DNA from: Phytoseiulus persimilis
Taxonomy: Eukaryota; Arthropoda; Arachnida; Mesostigmata; Phytoseiidae
Assembly: GCA_037576195.1 (NCBI GenBank)
Contig: CM075102.1
Location: 46,062,745 to 46,126,744 of the forward strand
DNA: 64,000 nucleotides
Direction of reading: 5' to 3'
Of the stretch, positions 23,012-33,758 are shown in pieces. The stretch's first letter is position 1. Each line of letters starts with the position of its first letter. A program made the position numbers and the translations under genes. The notes beneath the pieces are model-generated. The model had not been told where the DNA came from and did no database searches. It worked only from the letters and a program-made list of their open reading frames with translations.

Positions 23012-23910
23012 GTGAGTGATGAAAGGCGAGCTCGGGGTGGCGAAACTGAGGTTTTCGAGGGAGCAGCTTCTGAGCGAAGAGGGTTATGCGGTTCAGAAGA
23101 GGAACGACCGCCCGTGGAAACTCAAGGCGCACGTGGCCTATCTCAGTTTTGACATATGCCCGGTCATATCCCAATATTTGCTCCGGTTCGGTCTCGGAGT
23201 GGATCCTCCTGATTTTCCTCCTTTCGCTCGCTCTTCTCGGGCCGCCTGCCACTCTCAATAACGTTCTGGCTGGCACCACATTCGGATCAGGGACAAGCTC
23301 CTGCGCGGCGACTGCTAAATTTAGATGAGCCAAAAGAGAGCCGACCCGGAATACCACTCGCTCGCGAACTTGGAATCGTTCGCGAATCCGCTGACTCCGC
23401 CAGCTGCAGCCGAGAGAGAACGAGAGCGAAATCCATTATCTCTATATCGACACCTCCGCCGGAAAATGTAGAAAATAGGCACAACGTGGCTTTCATCGAT
23501 ACCGTGACACCTAGGCGTCGGATACCTAAACGGCGGGGAGGGCGAGTTTGGCGCTGATCTCGTTGCTTGTCAAAGTTTTTGGCGCGGGTGGTTGCAACGG
23601 ACTCGCGAACTTGGTGATCGGACAAATTGAGAAAATGTTGGTAAGCTCCGATTGAGGCATACCGAGGTGCGACAGAAGGAATCGGGAGGAGGGAAGTGAA
23701 CACTTGCCTGAACTGAGCTTCGGTCGTCCGCGGCCTGTTAACAACGAAAAGGCTCGTTCCACTTCGTTAAGTGGGAAGTGAAAGCTGGGACTATCCATCA
23801 AATATGGCAACGTCCTCGGCGAATCCTTTCCATAACCGTCGCCATTGACAGGAGCAGCGAGACCAACAGCGACTACAACAGTGACAAAACTTAACCACCA
23901 AATCACAGCC
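23007..23910 (-). CDS. Secreted or membrane-targeted protein, unrecognised
   Basis: Exon 23910-23708 (acceptor acaggaaggttcag) begins with one base that would complete ATG if the upstream exon ends in AT, giving MAVIWWLSFVTVVVAVGLAA, a typical signal peptide followed by PVNGDG. It ends at a consensus GC donor, TTCAG|gcaagt. Exon 23314-23007 starts after the pyrimidine-rich acceptor catctaaatttag, joins in phase and ends with TGA at 23009-23007. It contains IHSETEPEQILGYDRAYVKT. About 62 percent of its codons begin with a purine. The mature protein would be ~150 residues and basic, with RR and RRK sites that could be processing points. No cysteine framework or known neuropeptide motif is seen. 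The first exon, carrying AT, is not located. Confidence 0.45.
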
Positions 23911-24736
23911 CTGAACCTTCCTGTACCTCTGGTCGGGGTTGCAAAGTTCGCTGGCTCCGTTCAAAAGTTCGCCTCGGTGCAAACAACCGCCACATCCATC
24001 GGGGCCTTGCGTCGGAGGCGACAGCTTCCAGGAATTGTATAGCGGGGTCGCCCGGTGCTAGCCGTTGGATACATCGACAATGTCACCCTCGTCAGCTTAT
24101 CATTTTTCTTCAACTTCATTCAGAGCTATTTTGCGTCGAGCCGAGGGGGAGCCCCAATGAAGTCTGGAGCTACAAACGAGCTGCGGATTTAATCACCGGC
24201 GACCGAACTTGGGAGTCGAACATTCCTCCCTAATTGAAAGTCAAAGTGAAACGGCCGTTGACGGGACTTGTCCAGGAGACTCCCTCTGGGCGGAGTTTAG
24301 CCGCCACATGTCTTGACAGCCTTCTACGCCGATCGGGTTCTCGAAGGTATTTGATTCTCGTTACGGATTCTGCGACTCATACCGGTAATGACTCCGGGTC
24401 CGCACAGGATCCTCACGCACTCATCACGTACCCGGATCGCGCGCTGTCCCGCATTTTCCCAACGGTGACAGAGGCATTCCCCCGAACAGAACTCGCCAGG
24501 CTAACGTTCGTTGCCTTTGCCCTTTGCTCGGCGGCATCTCGATGCCTGCCGGACATCAGTCGAAACCAGTGTTCTATTTAGCCTAGATCGCGAGATTCAA
24601 CTACAGGGTGTCCTAAATAGGACGGGAATCGTTTGGCTCCCCTTTTGGAGGCCGCAACGTAACAGCAACCGCTCATCTCTAGTACCCGATTTTTACGGGA
24701 AGACCTTCCCACGGATCCTCGTTCCCACTGTCCCAG

Positions 24737-25000
24737 AAGTTCCCTGAGGAGGAGCAGAAACCCAACACTGACCGCCGCGAGTTCGTCCTCGCTGCCGAAT
24801 ACTACGAGTACTTTTTGACGGGAGTCTCGAGCAGCGTTGTTTCTGGCGGGAGCCGTCCTTCGCGTTCTTCTGTCAGCTCCCATCGTGTACGAGGTCTTCC
24901 CCCGAGACCAGAACTTTTCTCCGCGTTTCCGCGACACATGACCCGAGCTCCCTCCATGATTCAGTTATGCGACCGCGTTCGTCTTCCTTGCACGAAATAA
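24737..25000 (+). CDS. Candidate exon, unrecognised
   Basis: After the acceptor tcccactgtcccag the frame reads KFPEEEQKPNTDRREFVLAA and stays open to TAA at 24998-25000. A second + frame from 24829 (FLAGAVLRVLLSAPIVYEVF) ends at TGA and looks membrane-like. A minus frame also covers the region. The + acceptor favours the first reading. Confidence 0.3.
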   Translation, partial: KFPEEEQKPNTDRREFVLAAEYYEYFLTGVSSSVVSGGSRPSRSSVSSHRVRGLPPRPELFSAFPRHMTRAPSMIQLCDRVRLPCTK

Positions 25001-25654
25001 CTCCGGCTCATATTTTCGAACGGCTGCGCTCGAAGTTCGGAATCCGTCTGCTCAGTCCGAGTTCGAGCCAAACCTGGGACACTGTCTGATAGCCTGTGAG
25101 GAGGTCGTTTACAGCGGAAGGAGACCTCGACGAGCTCGAACGCGAATATATTTGATAACTTTTTGCTCTCGACGGAGCCCCGTGGCTCTGGTGACCCGAA
25201 TAACTTTCTTCTCGAACGGTCCAGTTGAAAATGAACGGTTCCCGAACTTCTTGGGTTCTCGGAGCACCAACCCGACCATCTCCACGTACGTCGCCCGGTT
25301 GTTCTATCGCCTATCCAGCGGTCGGTCGGTCGGATCTCGATTTTGTTGGATGGGAGCAGCTTCATACGCTCCAGTGGATCTTGTTCCATCCGCCGGCGAA
25401 TGATCCTATTTTTTTTCTCTGTTGACTTTTCCGCGAGACCTCTCGTTCTCAGACCTGTGCTCTCGCTCTACCTGCAATCCCCTTCGGAGCCGCGCACTCC
25501 CGGTTTTCGCTCCCAGGGTTCCGAGCAAGCAGCAGCGAAAACAGTCGAGCTCACCGCGAATCCACCCGATTCGGCCAGCTGCAGACACGATCAACGTTCT
25601 CTGTTGAAATCAGGATTCCTTGCGAAATCCTGGCACCATCTCGTCTGACCTATT

Positions 25655-25933
25655 ATGATGGTGATTCATCGTCGGAGGTTTATGGATACCGGTTCAAACG
25701 GAACGCTTGCGTATCTTGTGGGAACTGCTGTTGCGGGAATGCTTGCGGGGGTCGTTCCTATCGGAATGAGCGAATCGAACGTTCTTGATCCTCGCCGCGG
25801 TAGAATCTCGCCGTTGATGCTTCTGGTTTCGTTCAGAAGTTATTCTCTCACTTTCTCATCCGTGCCCCACTCGGCACCAGTGATGATCGTTAAAAGAGTT
25901 TCAGGAAGTGCACGGAGAGTGGGTTTTTGTTAG
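25655..25933 (+). CDS. Candidate 92-residue membrane protein
   Basis: ATG ATG at 25655 opens a frame to TAG at 25931-25933, about 62 percent purine-first in the first two thirds. LAYLVGTAVAGMLAGVVPIG could form one membrane helix. No open frame mirrors it on the minus strand. It could be a first exon. Not recognised. Confidence 0.35.
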   Translation: MMVIHRRRFMDTGSNGTLAYLVGTAVAGMLAGVVPIGMSESNVLDPRRGRISPLMLLVSFRSYSLTFSSVPHSAPVMIVKRVSGSARRVGFC

Positions 25934-26736
25934 TCGGTCGGACTGGTGGCTGGTTGATGGTCTCGCCTTCTCCGTTTCGGATTTCCTTCCTCGATCTCCG
26001 TCCTGTGGCTGGGAAGGCTCAGATTGGGTTCATTGCCGCGAGGAGCGATTCGGGTTGACGAACGAGCACACTAATTGACACTCGGAGTTGGAAACCCTCG
26101 CCAACGGATCGAGTTTTCATTGCCGGCGCTGAAGAGGCGTTGCAGGATGGAGAGGTACGGATCCCGGGCTTCTCAATGTTAACGACCCGGCTTCAAATCG
26201 GGACCGACTCGCGTGGAACACGTCGGTGGAGTGAAGAACGTGCGGACGCTAGCCAGCATCCTTCTCCATCGGGAATCAGCTCGAGACGGCATCTAGCTCA
26301 TTGGCTTAGGCCCGATTTACATCTAAATGGACGAATTCAGCTCGCTCCGCACTCCACCCAACCAAACAGCATCCAGGCGGGCGTCAGGAGTCGGGAGTTC
26401 AAAGGGCAGAAGAGCCACTCCGCGCGAACGGGGACTCGGCGTGGTTTACTTGCCTTGGTTTGGTGGAGTCGCCAGAAAGGACCAGAGGCTTTGTGCTGCC
26501 GCCTCCGCAGTGAAGCAGGGAGCGCGGGAGATAGAGGAAGGAGGGAGAAGTTGCGAATGAGAAAGAGCGTAATCTGCAGGATAATGAAGTGAGTCCGGCT
26601 CAGCTCCGGTGCAAGATTTTTGTTTGGCCTCGCTTGCGTCCCCGGATCTCGCTCCCCGAGATTCCAGTCCCGCGTCCTCTTGGTCTCTCGCTCGCAGCGT
26701 GAGCGGGGTCGTCAGGGCTCAGGGACGCGCGAACTT

Positions 26737-26760
26737 TGAATGAATGAATGAATGAATGAA
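26737..26760. repeat. (TGAA)6 microsatellite
   Basis: Six uninterrupted TGAA units. Confidence 0.95.
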
Positions 26761-27143
26761 ATAGAAGAGAGACTGGCTACGAAGCAAGGAGTCAGGTCAC
26801 AGAACAGGAGATCGTTGGCCGCCAGAACCGAGATCTCCAGAACCAAGTTTGGAAACCGGAGACTCAGCTAAGATTGGCAGTGAGACTGCAACAGCTCGGA
26901 CAAGTTTCCGTCCTGCACATCTTGGAACACCGGAACAGCAATGGACTCAGATGAAGTCCAATGTGCTCCATCAAAGTCGAGACGACGAAAAGCCCTTGAC
27001 ATTGCTGAACGCGTAAGTTGACGGGTCAGGGTCTTCAGCAGGGAGACGAAGAGGGCGTGGAGTTGCGGAAGTTGTTAAAATGACGTCAAGAAGTACCTTG
27101 TAGTCCATCGTCGAGGGTGCGGAATATCTCTGCGTTGCTGGCT

Positions 27144-27671
27144 TTACGCTCCGTCGTGGGAGCGCAAAGTCTGTTTCCGATAGAAACGGTTCTTGGAGAG
27201 CTGAGAAACCGCCTTAAACTCGCTCTCGGGAGTCCGAGGATGAATCACGACGGGCTCGTGCTTGCTCAGCGACGAAAGAAGCATTCGACTTTCCAAGAGA
27301 CCCGCAAACCTCACAGACTCCAGTTCGCGGCTTAAGTATTCCTTTGTTATTCCTCCGCATTCGGGAATGAAGACCATCCCATTCTCGTTATCTGGTGGAG
27401 TACCTGGCTGGATCGCGCGAGTCTCCGGAACGCGGATTATCCAGCCATGCGTTTTCTCTGAGTCAGATCGTCCGGACTTTCCATGAATCGATACCAGTAC
27501 CACATCTGTCTCGCAACAGGTCGAACAGGAAGAACTAATGTGTTTCGGCACGTTTGCCCTCTTCTGTACGATGTTGCTAGGCCCTCGGCTACTCTGCCGC
27601 GATTTTAGTGTTCGTACCTCGAGAGGAGCCGAGAAAGCCTCGAGTGTTACTGGGAGGGAACGCGAAGGCAC
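27144..27671 (-). CDS. Candidate coding region, unrecognised
   Basis: A minus frame of 175 codons, with TAA at 27146-27144. The part from about 27500 to 27190 has some 62 percent purine-first codons and reads like a folded protein (NENGMVFIPECGGITKEYLS; EPVVIHPRTPESEFKAVSQL). Internal gtactc and gtgagg sites could be donors, so it may be one long exon or two. No signal peptide or membrane helix seen in the strong part. Not recognised. Confidence 0.4.
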   Translation of the reverse strand: MPSRSLPVTLEAFSAPLEVRTLKSRQSSRGPSNIVQKRANVPKHISSSCSTCCETDVVLVSIHGKSGRSDSEKTHGWIIRVPETRAIQPGTPPDNENGMVFIPECGGITKEYLSRELESVRFAGLLESRMLLSSLSKHEPVVIHPRTPESEFKAVSQLSKNRFYRKQTLRSHDGA

Positions 27672-27701
27672 AAATCAAAGGACTTAAAGCCTCGTTGACG
27701 A

Positions 27702-27728
27702 GACACACACACGTACACAGACACACCT
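27702..27728. repeat. CA-rich imperfect microsatellite
   Basis: Alternating GA/CA units interrupted by GT and AG. Confidence 0.8.
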
Positions 27729-28022
27729 ACAGAGAAAAAGGAAAGAGGCTTTTAGAGGAGTTGCGGCCGCTCCTGTCGCTATCAGTGCATTTGACTTTGA
27801 AGCCTCCGATGTTTCGTTGCTCACGAAACCTTGAAAGCGAACAGACTTGACCCAGCAGAGACAGGGGAACGGGCCACACCGAGTGAACGAACACGCGGCG
27901 ACCTTGCACGTCCAGCACAATCAGCACGCGGGCAATTGGACGCTGTGCTTCCGCAACGCCGGTGATACGAGAGCGAGGGATCCAGTCTCGGTGTCAGAAT
28001 CCGGAGCTCGTCCCTGAGCTGA

Positions 28023-31000
28023 ACGATGCGACGGTTTCCACGAGCTTTTGTCAAGTTCAACAACAATGAACCCGCTTTGTCTTGTTCCGCCACGATACTT
28101 GGCTCTCCTCGCTCGTTGCCTGACCGACCAGCTGACTCGCACTCCGACCTCCGCTGCGTCTTAGGAGGAAAGCGGATAACGCTTCCCGCGACTTGCGTTC
28201 CCGATAAACGACGAAAGGGAGACAAAGTCAACGCAATGGATCATTTCCGGCAACGTCGTCAATCGCTCATCGTTGGAAGAAGGGGCGACGGAAAATTCAT
28301 CTCTCGGCGCGGGACCGTTCCAGCTCACGCAACAGGCCATGGCTTCCGAGATGAGGGGATGGCGTCACGGCGTTCGGTCGGGACGAACAATACTGCCCAT
28401 TGCTTCGATACTGTGGCCGGTTGGCACCGACAACACGGCCTGGCTCGCAAGTTGGACAGTACCGTAACGAATTCGACGCCATTCGACGACAAAGAAGATT
28501 TCCCGTGTCAAGACGAAACGACCAGCGAACCATAATCCCAACGAGAGAATGCTTTTATCCGTCTGCTGCCTTGGCTTGCGGGCGATTCGCTCGCCGAGCC
28601 TTTTTGCTGACTCTAATCCGGGACTGGTGCCGTCATTCTGCGTCCGATTTGTTCGATCTCGTATTCGTTTCTGGGTCTTCCCGGTTTCCCTTGCGCCGAT
28701 GTTGACCTGTCTCGCCCGAGATCTTCTGCAGGAAGCGTCCTGCTGTGCGAACAGGTGATGCTGACCGCCGAACAGCACCAGAACCCTTTGGTAATTTTCG
28801 CAGCTCGGGGTTCGTTAGAGTCCCAGTCGTCTCTTCCACGACGGAGCGCGGCTCTCGTGTTGTGAGGGGTTAGCTGTTCCCTGTCGTTCTCCTCTCCATT
28901 CGGGATTGTCGAGCGAGTGCAGACGATGGAGCGTCATTCCGAGGGCTGGAGAAGTCGCGCAACCCGATTCGGGCGGAAGATTTCTTGTCGGCGCGTCGTT
29001 GGCGGTCGTCGTCGACGACAGCGAAAGCGGCAGCCGCGTGTGCTCTGTGACCTGGAAACGTAATTGTTTCCCGAGCAGCATTTCTGCTATTAGACTGAAT
29101 ATTATCCCGGCCTGCTTGTTGTCTTCCTGCTTTCTATTTCTTCCACCGGGCTGATGTTTAGCTTTTACCTTCGTTCGCAGACATCGTGACCTCCCCGGCG
29201 GGAGCAACAACTCTTCGAGCGGCCCCGTTCCTTTTATCGATGAACCCTGAGTTCGCCTCCCTCGGCTTCAGAGAGGAAGTCTCGAGTCGAATCGGGCGCA
29301 TCGCGAGAACGTCGAGTGTACGACGAGGCCGGCTGGGCAGAAAATAAAACGATGAGCTCGGCGATAAGGTTGAGACCACATTTGGGTTATGAGGAGCCGG
29401 GACTCGTCACTGAGGTACAGAGGCGTCAGAGGAGATCGCGAATTCGTTTCGCCACCAATTGGATTCCGCTCGTTCCGAACATTTCTTTGCGTTACACTCG
29501 GAGGAGACTCGCGTTGGGCGAGTTTCAATCCTCTTCCTTACTGGCCTGAAAGTAAGGGAGTGCCTCTATCCCTGCCGGAGAAACTATTCATCGATTTTGT
29601 CGCGAGGCATCACTTCGCAACAATCAGCGACTACTCATAAACGTCGTTGAGGCAAAGGAGCGGAAGGAAAAAAAACAGAAACGGAGCGGAGGCCGGGCGC
29701 GCAGGCCGTCTCGCAACGACGAGTCGCAGTATTTTTTACGGCGTTACTTTGACGCACCCCTGCCTTATCCCTTCCCCTGTATTGACGGCCATAAATTCAC
29801 ATCGCAGTCCGCAGTGGGCGAGGAGAACCAATGAGTGTGCCGACGCTTCGGCTCAACGGTCGCCGATTCGTGGAGTTGATCTTGGTCATTCAAGTGGAAC
29901 TAGAGCGAAAAAGTTCGCGGAAATTCCTCCCGTGCGCATCTCGGAGTCAATCGATCGTTCGCGAAGAATGCCTCTTCCTGATACATCCTTTGAGGGTCGG
30001 GACCGCATGGGAAGTTCACTCCGGCGTCAGCCGTCTGTCGGATTTCGAGAGCTCGCCCCGGATATCAGTCTCGATACTCTAGCGAAACCCGGGGATTTAT
30101 TTCGCGAGCCACTGCGAACGTCCGGGTCTGAGCGGGGCGCTTATCGATAAAGTCTGTTATAGTTGTGGCGGCATGCCGGGGATCGCGACCGGACCAACGT
30201 TAGATGTCGCGTCTCCCTAAAGCGGTTCTTGGTTCATGACTCGAGGGTTTCGGCGATCAAAAAGAGCCCCGGTTCGAGCCAAGTGCGCGCATTCAACGAC
30301 TCCGGTTCACTTGCGTGCTCCGTTTCGCTACTCGGTCGGATCCCTCCCATGGAAATATGCGCCGTCCGAATCCCAGCAAGGATGGTTTGATAGCAATGCC
30401 AACGGACGTTGCAAAGCGGGAAACACAGATCAGTGTCTTTATGCATAAGAGGTCATCCGAACGAGGCCAGCCAGTCGGCTCGCATGCTCCATAGACGATC
30501 AAGGTCGTTAGAGATTCTGAGCAGACCGCTCCTTTTTATAAATATGGTTTGCCTCCTGCTATCAGTTGCCCCTTGCCGTAATCTGTGTTGACAAGCGGAG
30601 GATCCCCTCTGGCCTGTTACCCCTGCAGTTCTCTGACATCTGTGAGCGTTTGTTGAAGTTTAGGGACCGGGTCCATCGAAATCGTTGGATTCCGCTGCCT
30701 CCAGTGGACGTTCTCGGAGGAGGCGACTGCCTCGTGTAATGACTCGGCTTTCCCCTACGAGAAGTTTTGATTCCTCGGAGTCGGAGCGATTCTCTCGCGT
30801 TGCCGCTGTTCCCGGCAGAGAGTTAATCTCGCCGTATTAGTTATTCCGTGAGGAGGCGCGAGCCCGAAGAAAGCCACCACCGGTTCCGAGAGTGGGCGCC
30901 CTAGTGAATTATGAAGCCGCTGAACAAGGTCGATGAGATCACCTGACTCGAGCGGCTTTGTTTTCCTGTTCGGAAGCGCCGTCTGTGATCATTGATTGCG

Positions 31001-33076
31001 CCTCGCGGCCATCTGCTTCGAGCGGCGGTCTATATTCATTTCGTGTTCGACGTAGCCGCCTCCGCGCGGGTGGCGGGCCGTGGAATTTTCAAGGCAACTG
31101 CGCTCACCGAGGGACGACAAACAACAGCAACGAAATGAGTGGAGTGCTTCCTCGAGCGAAATGAGCCGTTTAACCCTCGTGTCGTGCCAGGACGGAAACG
31201 AAGGGAAGAAATTCTCACACGCGAACCACTTACTCGCGTCCTCCTCTTCGTCTCAGGCCACGGGCTGCAGCCCTGCCCGCCGAGCTTTCGGGCGGGTCCT
31301 TCTCCCGGCAGGAGAATGTCGATCAGTTCTTGAACCGAAATGTTGGGAGCCCATCCGCACAGAACATGAACTTTGTTTATTTGGACCCTGGACGGAGAAA
31401 TCTTGTGTCTTGTGAGCGCCTGTATGGGCTCCATGGCGCAGATGAAGAGGCTTCGTGCTTGAGATTGCAATTTCGTCTTTTTCGCGGAATCATCTGGAGA
31501 CCTGTCGATCCCCCGTGTTCCCGAGGTGCGCGGTGTCAAAGTGAAGGGAGCGATATCTTTGCCTCAAGAGAAGAAAAGAGGCGACGCCGCGGGGAAAACT
31601 GGAAATTCGATGTTGGCTCCGCGATATGGGGATCGGCTGACGTCTGTTCGACCTCGGCCGCACACTGAATTGGTTTCGTGCTGGCAGTGATAGCGACATC
31701 ACGATTCGATCCTGGTCGAGCCGAAGGAGAAAATCGCCGGGAACGTAGCTCCGCAATATTTCCAGGACTCGGTTTCGAACCGAATGCGCGCACGAGATTC
31801 CCTCACCTTTTGGAGAACATTCCCTCAGCATGACTTCTGAACACGGTGAAACCTCCTCCTGATGGGCGCATTCGAAAACCGCTTAAGGTTCTACCTTGTT
31901 TTGCTGTTAATCACCCGGCTCTGACTCCGAAGCTATTGAGTATCTGTAGGTGATAGTCAGTGTTCGTTTCCGGTGACTCCGATACAGTATCGTTCAGAAC
32001 GGAACGAGATCTCGGCTCCTTCGGAGTAAGACATTCGATGCTACCCTGCCACGGCTGGAAATGGACTGGAACTGAGGAGAAAAAAAAACGGAAGAACCGA
32101 CCGAGAGTCGGAACTCCAAGTTATTTCACTTGTCTTACCTTCGAGTAGAGTGAGTACCGGTCCCAGAGCAATTACGGTCAGTCGAATCCGTGTTCGTTGG
32201 TGTGCGCTGGCGCGAGTTGGAGAGCTTCCGATGTCAGAATTTCGTTTCCAGAGGAAAGCTGAGCGAAGGGGGCAAATCGAGGATTGTTGAGGCCTTCCAT
32301 CGGCGTGAGGTCCTCCGTTGTTCAGGGACCGCACGAAGTGACCCGGATATCTATTCCTTATCTATCTAGAGGCTCGGTCATCCGGCTCAGCCGCCACAGC
32401 TCCTTGAACATTTCCCTACCTCGTCCGGCTCAGCTCTAGCAATCCTGGATTACACACGCCTTCGAACCGCTGAACTTTCCAGACACATGAGGAGGGCCGG
32501 CTCCTGAATGAACGAGGCAGAAATCACGATTCGCCTCGTTGCTGCTGACGCTCTCACTTCGAGGATGGTTTCCGTTCTGTTCGGGTGCGACTCTCTCCGG
32601 AGAGCCGTTCCGGAGCGGCCTTGGGCGGAAGTCTGTGCGGAAACATCAGAGATGAATCGAGCGTTACCTGTTCATTATACAAACACGCAACACTGGAAGA
32701 GAAAGATGGAGATCACGCGGTAAGAAAAAACTCACCGCCGACTCACTGCCAACAGCAATACCCACGAACGAACGGTATATCCGACGCTCAGGAGGAATGG
32801 AGCCTTTGTGCTGCGACAGTGATGCTCGAGATCCCCGACAAAGTTTGCGAAGACTTCTCCTTCTCGAGTGACAAAAACGATGATGACGTCCACTGCCACC
32901 TTGACAGCGACGATGACGCCCACTCGTAGCGTGGCGTCCACCTTGACGACGATGATGGATCCGTCTCTACTCTGTGTACCCCCAGAGAGGGGAAAACAGA
33001 AGAATGTGGTGCAAACACCGCCCCATGCGACACCTTGACGTTGTAATTTGTGAAATGAGGAGAGTTCTTCGGGAAC
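28023..33076. other. Region of weak and conflicting open frames
   Basis: Open frames of 160-170 codons occur on both strands (28026-28535 +, 29647-30150 +, 31539-31036 -). The best short stretches are 28270-28467 + (EEGATENSSLGAGPFQLTQQ) and 31480-31310 - (VQINKVHVLCGWAPNISVQE). Splice borders are not convincing. A GAY-rich tract at 32876-32956 yields acidic or hydrophobic shadow frames. No gene is called here. Confidence 0.2.
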
Positions 33077-33673
33077 ATGGAAACTTTGGAGCTCCTGTTC
33101 CGAGTTCCCGTCGATCTCCTGCGACTCGATCAGATCGATTCTCCCGAACGGCTCGAGGAGAAGTTCCCTCTTCCTGTACCCGTCCGCGGTTGGCCGGATG
33201 AACTCATTTCGTTCAGGGAAATCGACGTCCATTCCTCAGGGCCTGCGAACGAGATCCTCGGAGCTCTCCGCTTCGAAACAAAACAGAGTGCCGATCAGTA
33301 TGCTCGAAATCTTCAAGCAGTCGCCTCCGCTGCTCTCCCAGGGAGGACGACGCTGAACTCGAACTGCTCAGAGTCGGCAGCGTCCCAGATCGTTCGCGCC
33401 GGAGTGTTCAGTTATTTTCCTTGGCTGAGGGAGGAGAAAATTTCACTTGAATTGTTCGCTGTCGTACGGAGTCGAAAGTTCCGGCGATTTTTTTCGTCCG
33501 TCGCCGATCTAGTCGTTTCATCTCCCGAAACCTCGCGCCAGTCAATGCTCTCTTGGTCGAAACCCTCTCGACGAGCTCAATTGGAGTCGGGGGACGTTCC
33601 CCGACGCCGTTGGCGTCTTCTTTCGGTGTTTGCTGGATGCCGATGGGACTTGTGGACTCAGTTCGATATATGA
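33077..33673 (+). CDS. Candidate 198-residue protein, unrecognised
   Basis: ATG at 33077 opens a 198-codon frame to TGA at 33671-33673, contains RLDQIDSPERLEEKFPLPVP and NEILGALRFETKQSADQYAR, and has about 55 percent purine-first codons in its first 130. The same register is open on the minus strand (33232-32732), as expected if the segment is truly coding, but this leaves the strand open to doubt; the + frame is longer and has a start codon. A second minus frame (33758-33408, contains PPTPIELVERVSTKRALTGA) overlaps the 3' end. No family recognised. Confidence 0.4.
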   Translation: METLELLFRVPVDLLRLDQIDSPERLEEKFPLPVPVRGWPDELISFREIDVHSSGPANEILGALRFETKQSADQYARNLQAVASAALPGRTTLNSNCSESAASQIVRAGVFSYFPWLREEKISLELFAVVRSRKFRRFFSSVADLVVSSPETSRQSMLSWSKPSRRAQLESGDVPRRRWRLLSVFAGCRWDLWTQFDI

Positions 33674-33758
33674 GAAATCTGTACTTTTGTTTTCTCCGGA
33701 CTGAAACGTCCCGTGATTGGCGCCCTTCGATTTCCGCGTCAACTCGACTAGTTCTCAA

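Noticed and set aside
30260-30290. GGTTCGAGCC, a possible B box of a tRNA
   Set aside because: No A box upstream and the flanks do not form a T stem.
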